Source: Cypionkella sp049896245
Lineage (GTDB): Bacteria; Pseudomonadota; Alphaproteobacteria; Rhodobacterales; Rhodobacteraceae
Direction of reading: 5' to 3'
DNA: 64,000 nucleotides
Assembly: GCF_049896245.1 (NCBI RefSeq)
Contig: NZ_JAFCTX010000028.1
Coordinates: forward strand, 1-64,000
Shown one piece after another: positions 35,293-43,746 of the stretch. Position 1 is the first letter of the stretch. The number at the start of each line of letters is the position of its first letter. Under the pieces are notes generated by a model that saw only the letters and a program-made list of their open reading frames with translations, was not told the origin of the DNA and did not search any database. Both the position numbers and the translations under genes were made by a program.

Positions 35293-36771
35293 TCAGACAA
35301 TGCCAGACAGAAGAACCACACCCAAAGTCAGCCATCCAAGGGCGAGGGAGTGGGAGAAAGTCGAAGACCAGCCTTGCAGGCGTTGGCCAAAGGGAAGCGC
35401 CACGGCACGGGCTTTGCGCGCCGATTGCCGCGTCCAGCGCTGGCGATCCAAGCGGAACAGCACGAAGCTTTTCACGGCCGCCCCAGTGATCTGGCTGAAG
35501 TACAGCAAGAACGGATAGCTGATCGGGAAGGGGTGCATCCGCACCGTCGCCAAGATCCAGCAGTAGGTGTAGCGGGTGAACATGATCCAGGCGATGTAGA
35601 TGGGGAGCGCGAGCGGCTCGATAAACACCGCCCCGAACAGGACAGAGATTGGGCCCGCAAGCGTGGTCCAGATGCCGACGCGCTGATCAAGAATCGACCA
35701 CCATGTGAACCAGCCGATGCTGTTTGGCGACAAAGACAAAGCCCGGCCATTGGTGCGCAGCATGTTGCCAAACCAGCGCACCATCAGCGTCAGGGCAGAA
35801 TCGACAAAACCGGGGCGCGGTTGGCTTTCCATCGACAGCGAGGCCACATCGGGCAGGTAGCCCATCTTGTAGCCGTTCTTCAGAAGCCAGAACCACGTGG
35901 ACTTGTCGTCGCCAGTCAGGAAATTCACCCGGCCCAAACGCCAATGGTCGATGAAGTCGCTTTGCACCTGATTGATGAAGCCCGCGTTGGTGGCAAGATC
36001 GGCACGCACCACGCTCATCCGCCCGGTCAAGGTGAGCACGCGGTCCGACAGCCCCATCGACGACATCATCACTTGCCGCTGATTGAAACGCATCATGAAC
36101 CAATCTCGGAACAACGGCATGTCGGTGGCACGGATTTCAACTTCTTCATCCGTCGTCACGGCGCCCATATCAGGGTTGGTGAAGAACGGCGCTGTGGCGG
36201 CCACAATGTCTTCGGGCACGCAGCTGTCGCCATCCACAAACAGCACGATATCGCGGCGGGTCGGGGCTTCACCTGCGATCAGGCGCAGCGAACGCGCCAA
36301 AGCATCGCGCTTACCAGTGCCTGCGATTTGGTCGACCATCAGGCGGATGGTCGATGTGTCTACCGCCATCCGGTCAAAGATATTGCGGATCAGGCGGGCA
36401 TCGGCGGTATCGACCACCGAACACACCACCGTCGCGCCACCAGCCGAAGCAGCCGCCGCACGGAACAGCGATTGATAGACCCGCGTGGTGACTTCAGGTT
36501 CGATCTTGTAGCTGGTCACCAGAAAATACGCGTGGGCGGGCGTGGGCAAGGCAGCATAAGCCGCCATCGCCCGCGCCTTGCGACGTGGGTAAACCCATTT
36601 CAGGAACAGCGCCGCCCGCGAGAAGTTGATCGCGGCCCAAGTGTAGCGCCAGAGGCCGATCACCCCAACCACCACCAAAGCGCTGCCCAGATCGCCAATC
36701 GCATGCAACGGCAGGCTCAGGCCAAGCCCCACCATCACAGCAATAAAGGCGATATGTCCCAGCATCATCAT
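35293..36771 (-). CDS. alg8: Alg8-like polymannuronate synthase (GT2)
   Basis: 492-residue processive inner-membrane glycosyltransferase. Two N-terminal helices precede the GT2 domain with LFVDGDSCVPED (DxD-like), TTDEEVEI and LTGDDKSTWFWLL, and several helices follow. It polymerises mannuronate from GDP-mannuronate and extrudes it. All expected acidic motifs are present. The algD stop TAA shares its last base with the first of three successive ATG codons (TAATG at 36773-36769), giving tight coupling. Confidence 0.94.
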   Translation of the reverse strand: MMMLGHIAFIAVMVGLGLSLPLHAIGDLGSALVVVGVIGLWRYTWAAINFSRAALFLKWVYPRRKARAMAAYAALPTPAHAYFLVTSYKIEPEVTTRVYQSLFRAAAASAGGATVVCSVVDTADARLIRNIFDRMAVDTSTIRLMVDQIAGTGKRDALARSLRLIAGEAPTRRDIVLFVDGDSCVPEDIVAATAPFFTNPDMGAVTTDEEVEIRATDMPLFRDWFMMRFNQRQVMMSSMGLSDRVLTLTGRMSVVRADLATNAGFINQVQSDFIDHWRLGRVNFLTGDDKSTWFWLLKNGYKMGYLPDVASLSMESQPRPGFVDSALTLMVRWFGNMLRTNGRALSLSPNSIGWFTWWSILDQRVGIWTTLAGPISVLFGAVFIEPLALPIYIAWIMFTRYTYCWILATVRMHPFPISYPFLLYFSQITGAAVKSFVLFRLDRQRWTRQSARKARAVALPFGQRLQGWSSTFSHSLALGWLTLGVVLLSGIV

Positions 36772-38084
36772 TACCAGCAAATGCCCTGATAGGTGCCGCC
36801 CGAGCGTTTGCCCGCTTTGATGCGCGTCAGGTCGATCACCGGATGGGTGGCTGCGTTCAACTCCTCCAGCGTGTCGTCGTATTTGTTGCCGACCAGCACG
36901 ATGTCAGACTTCGCCAGCAGTTCCTTGATCGTCGGCACCAGACGGTCCTTCAGATCAATGTTGTAATCGTTGCCACGGCCAGCGGCACTCATGTCATTGG
37001 CGTAGGCTTCATGCACGAAGGGGTCGTAGACGTTCAGGGTCATGCCTTGGTCGATCAGGCGCGCGGCGAGTTCAGCGAGGGGGCTTTCGCGCATGTCATC
37101 GGTTCCGGGTTTGAAGCTGATGCCGACCAAGCCGACCGAGGTGGAACCCGACGCCATCACCATCGCTTCGGCACGGTTGATCTGTTCGGCGTTGGCGACC
37201 AGCACCGCATCGAGCAGCGGCGAGGCGACCTGAATATCGGCAGCAATCGAGCGCAAAGCCCGCACGTCTTTCGGCAGGCACGAGCCGCCAAAAGCAAAGC
37301 CGGGGCGCATGAAATACGGGCTCATCGACACTTTGTGGTCCGAGCACAGGATTTTCATCACAGCCTGACCATCCAGCCCGCAGGCCTTGGCGATATTGCC
37401 GATCTCATTGGCAAACGTGACCTTCACCGCACGCCAAGCGTTCGAGGTGTATTTGATCATCTCGGCCGAGCGCACATCGACGACGTTCACGTCGCAGGGC
37501 AGGTCTTTGTTCAGCATGGTCAGGAAGTCGGCGGTCTTTTTCTCAAGCGCGCCGAACACGATTAGGCCGGGATCGTAGTAATCCTGAATGGCGGTGCTTT
37601 CGCGCAGGAACTCGGGATAATAGCCGACACCGAAACCAACGCCCGCCTCCATGCCCGAGTATTCCTCAAGGATCGGGATGCAGACCTTCTCCATCGTGCC
37701 GGGAACGATGGTCGAACGCACGATCACAGAATGGAAACCGTCTTTACCCGGAAGTGCTGCGGCAATCGCGCGGCAGCAGCTTTCGACATATTTCAACCCG
37801 ATTGATCCGTCTTCGGCCGAAGGCGTGCCAACGCATACAAATGACGCATCAGCGGCACGCACAGCGGCGGCGGCGTCCATGGTGGCGGTCAGTTTGCCAG
37901 CCGCGAAAACCTCGGCGATCAACTCGGGCAGACCGTGTTCGACGATGGGCGACAAGCCCGCATTGATTGAGGCAACTTTGCCCGGATCAACATCCACCGC
38001 GATCACTTCGTGGCCGTCTTTCGCCAGACAAGCTGCCGATACCACGCCCACATATCCGATCCCGAATACGACAATTTTGGCCAT
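36771..38084 (-). CDS. algD: GDP-mannose 6-dehydrogenase
   Basis: 437 residues. The N-terminal Rossmann fold starts VVFGIGYVGVVSAACLAKDGH; the catalytic Cys is in FAFGGSCLPKD (Cys269), and VRSTIVPGT and GISFKPGTDDMRESP are standard nucleotide-sugar dehydrogenase motifs. It oxidises GDP-mannose to GDP-mannuronate, the committed precursor step. It is first in the operon, as in Pseudomonas. The ATG at 38084 has an AGAAGGA site. Cys and length fit GDP-mannose rather than UDP-glucose dehydrogenases. Confidence 0.93.
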   Translation of the reverse strand: MAKIVVFGIGYVGVVSAACLAKDGHEVIAVDVDPGKVASINAGLSPIVEHGLPELIAEVFAAGKLTATMDAAAAVRAADASFVCVGTPSAEDGSIGLKYVESCCRAIAAALPGKDGFHSVIVRSTIVPGTMEKVCIPILEEYSGMEAGVGFGVGYYPEFLRESTAIQDYYDPGLIVFGALEKKTADFLTMLNKDLPCDVNVVDVRSAEMIKYTSNAWRAVKVTFANEIGNIAKACGLDGQAVMKILCSDHKVSMSPYFMRPGFAFGGSCLPKDVRALRSIAADIQVASPLLDAVLVANAEQINRAEAMVMASGSTSVGLVGISFKPGTDDMRESPLAELAARLIDQGMTLNVYDPFVHEAYANDMSAAGRGNDYNIDLKDRLVPTIKELLAKSDIVLVGNKYDDTLEELNAATHPVIDLTRIKAGKRSGGTYQGICW

Positions 38085-38347
38085 CTCAATCGTCCTTCTG
38101 AAGCGCCTTTTCTGCGGCGAAAATGCGGCAGTGCAGCATTAACGGCACATTAAGGACGGCGAAAGAGATTTGGAAAGTCAGGCTAAACCCTTATTGTGTA
38201 AGTAATTTTTACCAAACGCCTTACATCTTTAGGTCTAACGTAGGGAAAAGCCGAAAAGTTTATGCTGCAATGCAGAAACAGTAGACATGCGAACTGCGCA
38301 CCCTTTCGGATGCGCTGCTATGCGCGTTTTTCACTGTTTTTGAATTA
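38085..38347. promoter_or_regulatory. Leader/promoter region of the alginate-like operon
   Basis: This 263-base, relatively AT-rich gap between algD and the LuxR-type gene (both minus strand) must carry the algD promoter. It includes a CTGCA-A-TGCAG dyad (about 38264-38274) and a run of A/T-rich blocks around 38190-38260. I see no clear sigma consensus. Confidence 0.5.
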
Positions 38348-39031
38348 TCAGCCGAAGCGTTCTTCCGATTGAACCCAACCATTGCGAATCGCATATTCAA
38401 CGATGGCGCGGCGGCCTTGCAGGTTCAGTTTGCTGCTGCCGCGCGCCTTGTAGGTCTCGATAGTTTTCGATGACAGCTCCAGCTCCAGCCCAATCTCTTT
38501 CAGGCTTTTGCCGAAGGCCACCGATTTCAGAACATAGGTCTCCCGTTCGGTCAGTTCACGCGGGCGGGACACTGACGTGGTGGATTGCGCCGATTCAAAC
38601 AGATTCGCGAAGATCGGGTCGATACAGGTCGCCCCGCCATGAACCGCCGAGATGGCTTGCTCAAGCTGCTCCAGCCCGATCGAGCGCGGCAGCAAGCCGC
38701 GAAACCCTGCGGCAAGGCATGATCTTGCCAAGGTCATCGACAGATCATTGGTGTAACTGATCAAGCTGCGTGTACCGAACCGCTCTTGCAAGCGCTGCAC
38801 TAGTTTTGAAGGAATGAGGTCAAGTTGCGCCGGGTCCAGCAAAACAATATCGACCTGCGGCCCGGTCTGATCTTTGGCGTTATGATCCTGAAACGTCTCA
38901 AGCACATCGGAGGGGGCGCGTGCAACAGCTTGAATCTCGGACTTTTTTTCTAGCAATGCGCAGAGGCCCATTGCAAACATAGGATCTTTGTCGATGACCA
39001 TCATCGAAATCGCTTGGTCTGCAACGGGCAT
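38348..39031 (-). CDS. LuxR/NarL-type response regulator with an atypical receiver
   Basis: 227 residues. The N-terminal receiver-like domain (about 8-135) has an acidic pair in VIDKDPMF and a candidate phospho-acceptor Asp in VDIVLLDPAQ, but the usual conserved Lys position reads LPRS. The C-terminal LuxR HTH (about 155-215) is clear: LTERETYVLKSVAFGKSLKEIGLELELSSKTIETY. No histidine kinase is adjacent. It lies directly upstream of algD on the same strand and is a candidate regulator of the polysaccharide operon. Confidence 0.88.
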   Translation of the reverse strand: MPVADQAISMMVIDKDPMFAMGLCALLEKKSEIQAVARAPSDVLETFQDHNAKDQTGPQVDIVLLDPAQLDLIPSKLVQRLQERFGTRSLISYTNDLSMTLARSCLAAGFRGLLPRSIGLEQLEQAISAVHGGATCIDPIFANLFESAQSTTSVSRPRELTERETYVLKSVAFGKSLKEIGLELELSSKTIETYKARGSSKLNLQGRRAIVEYAIRNGWVQSEERFG

Positions 39032-39376
39032 TCTAGACGATCCTTCGGGGTAGGCTTACGCAGAACAACGCACAGTCAGTCGTTTGGTTGCTGCGAAAAC
39101 AGTAAACGTTAACCGGCTCCCCCCGATTGAAACAATGTCACCACTTCAAACCACAGTTGTACAATATGCCGAAGCTTCGTAACGGCACAATAACGCCAAG
39201 CAATATGGCGGTCGCATCAAGCGCAATTTCGCCGAAGCTGACGTCAAATTTGGCAAAGAGTCGGGTGGATGCCTAGTTCGGCAGCCACCCGGAATCTGTG
39301 TTGAAAGGAATTTCCCTACATTTTTGCGGGGATGATCTTGCAGGATCTGACGGTTACCCCCAACGATTTTCGACCT
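39032..39376. other. Intergenic region between the RTX gene and the LuxR-type gene
   Basis: About 345 bases without a convincing gene. A small minus-strand open frame here has no family features and is Pro/Arg-rich in a non-coding way. A GGGTGG/CCACCC pair (about 39264-39290) might form a long-loop hairpin. The region must contain the LuxR-gene promoter. Confidence 0.5.
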
Positions 39377-39399
39377 TTTTGCGGGTAAAAGCCGCAAAA
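39377..39399 (-). terminator. Hairpin immediately after the RTX gene
   Basis: TTTTGCGG (39377-39384) and CCGCAAAA (39392-39399) are perfect 8-base inverted repeats separated by 7 bases, directly after the TAA at 39400-39402. The A/T ends of the stem resemble bidirectional terminators, though no extended T-run follows. Confidence 0.5.
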
Positions 39400-41475
39400 T
39401 TACTGCAAAAGATAATCTCGCAGGTCTGTCGCATCGACATTGGCGACGATCAGGGAATCGCCAAGGTCGGATGTCATGGTCAGATAGCTCACGCCACTGC
39501 GCATCTGGGTGGAAATCGCGAAATCATCGGCACGCGACGCCGAGCCATCCAGCCAATGCGTCAGCGAGTCTGCAAGATCGGCCTGTGCAAAGCCGAAGAA
39601 CACCAGCGTGTCATGCTCGGCGATGCTGAAATCGCGCACCGTGTTGATGCCGTCGCTGGCAATGAACACATCCGATCCAGCGCCGCCGATCAATGTGTTC
39701 TTGCCCGTGCCCCCGTCCAGTGTATCGCTGCCCAACCCACCGGCAAGCCCATCGTTACCCGCGCCACCGTTCAAAAGGTCGTTGCCGCCATAACCGTGCA
39801 AGCGGTCGTTGCCCGCTTCACCAAAGATGATGTTGCTGCCGGCGTTGCCGATGATCCGATTGCCGTTGGCGTTGCCGATAAAATCGAGATCGGAGCGCCC
39901 GGTCATCCGAACGTTCTGAACAGAGGTGTCAGCCATGCCGTCGCTGGCCACGTCAACATTGACCGAACTCGACCCCGCTGCTGCTACAGGTGCCGAAACC
40001 ACCGTCAACTGCTTACTGGTGACGGATTGGACCCCGTCGATGAACTGAAACTGCTCGATCCCCGAGATAAAGGTGCTGCCCAGCGCGCTGAGCACGACGC
40101 TTTGCCCGCCGATTGTGGTCACCAGCACCTGCGAGCTGTGCAGCCCGAACACCAGCCGATCAACGCCTTGGCCGCCGTTGATGGTGTCTTCTCCAGCCGA
40201 GGCCAACACCAGATCCGAGCCTGTGCCCAGATCAATCCAATCGTTGCCCGCGCCGCCCGCCACACTATCGTTGCCCGACAATGTGCTGATATGCGCCCCA
40301 GTATCGACCGCCACTATCATATCAGCCCGCACGGTTGCCACGACATTCTCAAACTTGATCACATTGGCATCGGGATCGGTCGGCGCGCCATAGCTGGTGC
40401 CGGGATTGAAAAAGCTGACCGACGCCATGTAGCTTTGCTCGGCGGTTGTGCGGATCGAGTTGTGTACGATCACCGTATTGCCATGGTCCAACCCGCCGTG
40501 AAAGTTGATGTCGCGGTTGGTAAAATCCACTTCGATGGTGTTGTTCGCCGCCGAGGTATAGCTGGCGAACAGCACGGCATGGCGGGTATCCACCGCTCGT
40601 AGATGGGTGAAGCTGCTGTCGTAGACATCGCGGATCCAAAAGCCATAGCCGTTGCCGCCGTCGCCTTTGTTCTGCGCTCCGGTCACCGTCACATCATTTA
40701 CCACAGCATCAATCGAACGGCCGAGCACCAAGCCGTTCGAGCCCGGATTGACGATGTCGACATGCTCGATCACGGTGTGCACCGAGCTGTTGACCAGTAC
40801 CATCATGCCGCCATCTTCGGCCCTGTTGATGTTGTTAAAATTGCTCGGGTTCGCCGTGCCATAGTCGCCTTGGAAGGTCAGGTTGCGCACAGTCACATCC
40901 TCGACAGTATCCGCCACAGCCACCGTCGTTGTCTTGGCATCGAATGCAAACGGCAACGGGCGGTCCAGCAACACGGTGTTGCCGTTCACTTCGGTGACGA
41001 CCACCATTGCGGTGCGCAAAGGCTTGTCCTCGCGCCATTTGGTATCGCCGATCTCGGCGAACAGCGCTGCATCATTTGGCCGCTCGATCCACAGCACGTC
41101 GCCGACTTTCAGGCCGGTGCTGCTGGTCAGATGCAGGTAGGTTGCGCCAAGATTGACACCCTCTGTCAAGTGGGTGGCGTTGGTTTCCGTCTCGCGAAAC
41201 AAGGCCGAGCCGATTTGCAACGCAGGCGCCCCGGCCAGCGCCTTGTCGGCGATGATGGTGACGTTCCCCTGACCTTCCAGCGTGATGCCATCCTTGTTCA
41301 GCACCACGGTTTTGTTGAAAGTGTAGGTGCCTTGCTGCAGCACAATATGCGTGCCTGCAGCGGCGGAGTTGATTGCGGCTTGAATCGTGGCAGCCGAGCT
41401 TCCGGCAGCAATGGTGATCACCGAAGCCGGTGCAGAAGGCGCTGTAGTAGAAGCGCTGGAGAGGACAGCAGACAT
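39400..41475 (-). CDS. Secreted beta-helix protein with RTX calcium-binding repeats
   Basis: 691 residues without a Sec signal peptide. Residues 20-390 form a pectate-lyase-3-like right-handed beta-helix (opening TIQAAINSAAAGTHIVLQQGTY). Two RTX nonapeptide blocks follow: about four repeats at 398-442 (GGAGNDWID, GTGSDLVL) and about eight at 532-605 (GEAGNDRLH, GYGGNDLLN, GGAGNDGLA). The C-terminal tail after 605 is typical of type I secretion substrates. Azotobacter AlgE epimerases share this architecture, but their YG(F/I)DPH(D/E) motif is absent; the nearest stretch reads GYGFWIRDVYDSS. It may be a lyase, epimerase-like or polymer-binding protein. The ATG at 41475 follows AAGGAT. Confidence 0.85.
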   Translation of the reverse strand: MSAVLSSASTTAPSAPASVITIAAGSSAATIQAAINSAAAGTHIVLQQGTYTFNKTVVLNKDGITLEGQGNVTIIADKALAGAPALQIGSALFRETETNATHLTEGVNLGATYLHLTSSTGLKVGDVLWIERPNDAALFAEIGDTKWREDKPLRTAMVVVTEVNGNTVLLDRPLPFAFDAKTTTVAVADTVEDVTVRNLTFQGDYGTANPSNFNNINRAEDGGMMVLVNSSVHTVIEHVDIVNPGSNGLVLGRSIDAVVNDVTVTGAQNKGDGGNGYGFWIRDVYDSSFTHLRAVDTRHAVLFASYTSAANNTIEVDFTNRDINFHGGLDHGNTVIVHNSIRTTAEQSYMASVSFFNPGTSYGAPTDPDANVIKFENVVATVRADMIVAVDTGAHISTLSGNDSVAGGAGNDWIDLGTGSDLVLASAGEDTINGGQGVDRLVFGLHSSQVLVTTIGGQSVVLSALGSTFISGIEQFQFIDGVQSVTSKQLTVVSAPVAAAGSSSVNVDVASDGMADTSVQNVRMTGRSDLDFIGNANGNRIIGNAGSNIIFGEAGNDRLHGYGGNDLLNGGAGNDGLAGGLGSDTLDGGTGKNTLIGGAGSDVFIASDGINTVRDFSIAEHDTLVFFGFAQADLADSLTHWLDGSASRADDFAISTQMRSGVSYLTMTSDLGDSLIVANVDATDLRDYLLQ

Positions 41476-41870
41476 GACTCATCCTTAGGTTGTTTTGGCA
41501 CGTTACCTCTAATGGACTGCGATTGAAACCAGGCAGTAATGTGTTTGAGGTGTGGCAGCTCTGCGCCGCACCGGGCGATGGGGGATTTGCCTGACAGAAC
41601 CTGTCAATTTTTACCCCTCGGACTATCCCAAAATTAGCAACAGTATTTGCGGATTGTTTCTAAAAATCCATATATTCAGCAGAGTTACCGCGAAGCAGCC
41701 CGCAGATTTCCTCCACGCAACAGGCTGATTCGTTGCCGAGCGAGCGATGCCGCCGGCCTTGCGTGGTGGGTGGGCTTCCGATACGCTTAACGAATAGAAT
41801 TTTTTAACCCGTTGCCGCCTTAATCAGCACCAGACTGCCCCCTACCCATCGCGTTTCAGGAGCATTTTCG
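41476..41870. other. Intergenic region with divergent promoters
   Basis: 395 bases between divergent genes (RTX protein to the left, YceI-OmpA to the right). The middle part is AT-rich (tttctaaaaatccatatattc near 41660). I see no gene and no strong hairpin; it must hold two promoters. Confidence 0.5.
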
Positions 41871-43019
41871 ATGATCGGCTTGTTTGACGCTTGGACCCGC
41901 ATACGGCTGCATCTGGCGCTGATCGCGCTGCTGGCTCCGCTGCCGCTGGCGGCGCAGGACGCCAGCTTTGCGCCCGGCTGGCAGATTGACGCGCAAAGCT
42001 CGCAGTTACGGTTTCAGTCGGTCAAGAACGTCACCAAGGTTGAATCCAGCACCTTTGCGGCGTTTTCTGGTGGACTGGCGGCGGATGGCACCTTGTCGCT
42101 GCATGTGTTTCTGGATTCGGTTGACACCAAGATTGACCTGCGCAATGTGCGGATGCGGTTCCTGCTGTTTGAAACCTTCCGCTTCCCCGAGGCGGTGATC
42201 ACCGCCAAGATCAATGCCGCTGATCTGGCTGATCTGCCGACCCTGCGGCGCAAAACCATTCACCTGACCTACACGCTTGATCTGCACGGCGTGAAGAAAG
42301 AACTTGAGACGGATGTGGCCGTGACCATGGTGCAGGATGATACTGTCGTGGTGTCCTCGACCGTGCCGGTGGTGATCGCCACCGATGATTTTGGTCTGGC
42401 CGACGGCGTGCAAAAGCTGCAAGAGGCGGCGAATGTGGTGATCATCCCCTCGGGAACGATCAGCTTTGATCTGACCTTGAAACGCAACGGCGGCGCGGTG
42501 ACGCCTGCTGCCCCTGCCCCGGCAGAAGCTGCTCCCGTGGCGGATGCGCCCATCGTGGCTGTTACACCGGATGTGTCTGCCGCAGAAGTGGTCGCGCCAG
42601 AACCTGCCGCGCCTGCGGTTGTTGCCCAAGAACCCACTGGCGATCTCGATCTTGAGGCCTGCAAGGGTCGCTTTGACATCCTGTCGCGCAGCGGCAATAT
42701 CAATTTCCATTCCGGCTCCGCCCGGCTGCAAGCCGACAGCGCGCCTTTGTTGGATAGCGTGGCCGACATCATCTCACGCTGCCCCGGCCTCAAGATTGAG
42801 GTGTCCGGCCACACCGATGCCGATGGCGCGCCCAGCGCCAACCAATATCTGTCGCAGCAGCGCGCCAAAGCCGTGGTGCGCTATCTGGTGAACAAGGGCC
42901 TTGCGGCTGATCGCTTTACCGCAACGGGCTATGGCGAAGACAAGCCGATCTTCGACAACGATACGCCAGAGCATAAATCCCGCAACCGTCGGATCGAATT
43001 TGCCTTGGTGCAACCGTAA
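41871..43019 (+). CDS. YceI-like / OmpA-C fusion envelope protein
   Basis: 382 residues with a signal peptide ending near PLAAQ (about residue 29). A YceI-type lipocalin-like domain (about 32-205; GWQIDAQSSQLRFQSVKNVTKVESSTF) is joined through a Pro/Ala linker (about 210-255) to an OmpA-C peptidoglycan-binding domain (about 275-380; VSGHTDADGAPSANQYLSQQRAKAVV, NRRIEF). The fusion would tether a hydrophobic-ligand-binding domain to the cell wall. It is first of three tightly packed genes with a CxxCH protein and a kinase. Confidence 0.85.
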   Translation: MIGLFDAWTRIRLHLALIALLAPLPLAAQDASFAPGWQIDAQSSQLRFQSVKNVTKVESSTFAAFSGGLAADGTLSLHVFLDSVDTKIDLRNVRMRFLLFETFRFPEAVITAKINAADLADLPTLRRKTIHLTYTLDLHGVKKELETDVAVTMVQDDTVVVSSTVPVVIATDDFGLADGVQKLQEAANVVIIPSGTISFDLTLKRNGGAVTPAAPAPAEAAPVADAPIVAVTPDVSAAEVVAPEPAAPAVVAQEPTGDLDLEACKGRFDILSRSGNINFHSGSARLQADSAPLLDSVADIISRCPGLKIEVSGHTDADGAPSANQYLSQQRAKAVVRYLVNKGLAADRFTATGYGEDKPIFDNDTPEHKSRNRRIEFALVQP

Positions 43020-43020
43020 T

Positions 43021-43746
43021 ATGCAGCAGAGAGCGGTGATATACGCGCTGACCGTGGCGCTGGCTTTGCTTGGCGCGCCGATGCAGTCCCAAACCGATGA
43101 GGCTGTGGCGTGGCAAACGGCCCTCGTGTCACAAGACATCGGCCTGCTGGAAGCTTTCGTGAAAGATCACCCGCAAAGCCCGCATCTGGCCGAGGCGAAC
43201 GCCCTGCTGGCAAAAAACATCACGGCCGCGCGCGGACTGGGCCTGATGCCGGTTGAAGCGGTTGAAGGCTATGTTGCGCAGCGCGATCTGATCACCGCCG
43301 CGCAAACCTCGAAATCCGCTGCCGATTATCAGGCTTATCTTGCCGCCTATCCGCAGGGCTTGTTCGCCACCCTCGCTCAAAGTGAATTGGCATTGTTGGC
43401 GCTGAATCCCCGAGCAGATCCTACGCCCGCTCCTGATCCGATTGCCGACCTGACAGGGTTGACCTTCACCACGCCGTTTCCGAGGGGTGAGTACATTAAA
43501 GGTCAGTCGATTGCCCAACTGATTGCCGCCGCTACCCCGCAATTCGCCCCGATTGACGGCTTACCAGAAGAAGTCTGGCGCGGTAAATCCTGTGCCAACT
43601 GCCATGCTTGGACCGAAGCCAGCCTGTGCGACCAAGCCAAAACCTACACCAAACCCGAAGCGGCAGAGGCATTGACCAAGCCGCATCCGTTGGGTGTGCC
43701 TTTCAGAATCGGCCTGAAAGAATGGGCTTTGGGCGGGTGTAAGTAG
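43021..43746 (+). CDS. Exported protein with a single CxxCH (possible haem c) motif
   Basis: 241 residues with an N-terminal hydrophobic signal (about 5-22), a helical TPR-like middle (FVKDHPQSPHLAEANALL; YQAYLAAYPQGLFATLAQSELALLAL) and, near the C-terminus, CANCH at 191-195. That is the haem c attachment motif, but no downstream Met ligand is obvious and the segment is short, so it could instead be a structural Cys cluster. I do not recognise the family. It starts one base after the YceI-OmpA stop and ends immediately before the kinase ATG, so the three are surely co-transcribed. Confidence 0.75.
   Translation: MQQRAVIYALTVALALLGAPMQSQTDEAVAWQTALVSQDIGLLEAFVKDHPQSPHLAEANALLAKNITAARGLGLMPVEAVEGYVAQRDLITAAQTSKSAADYQAYLAAYPQGLFATLAQSELALLALNPRADPTPAPDPIADLTGLTFTTPFPRGEYIKGQSIAQLIAAATPQFAPIDGLPEEVWRGKSCANCHAWTEASLCDQAKTYTKPEAAEALTKPHPLGVPFRIGLKEWALGGCK

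Noticed and set aside
33458..35518. 686-codon plus-strand open frame opposite algA and alg44
   Set aside because: Antisense shadow of recognised genes; low-complexity Gly/Arg/Gln-rich translation.
39146..39397. Possible 83-residue minus-strand gene between the LuxR and RTX genes
   Set aside because: No ribosome-binding site, signal or family features, and it overlaps the hairpin after the RTX gene.
39700..39860. Repetitive stretch that could look like a repeat array
   Set aside because: It encodes RTX nonapeptides in frame; the units are diverged and have no spacers, so it is not CRISPR.
39400..41475. Assignment of the RTX protein as a true AlgE mannuronan epimerase
   Set aside because: The YG(F/I)DPH(D/E) catalytic motif is absent, so only the architecture is claimed.
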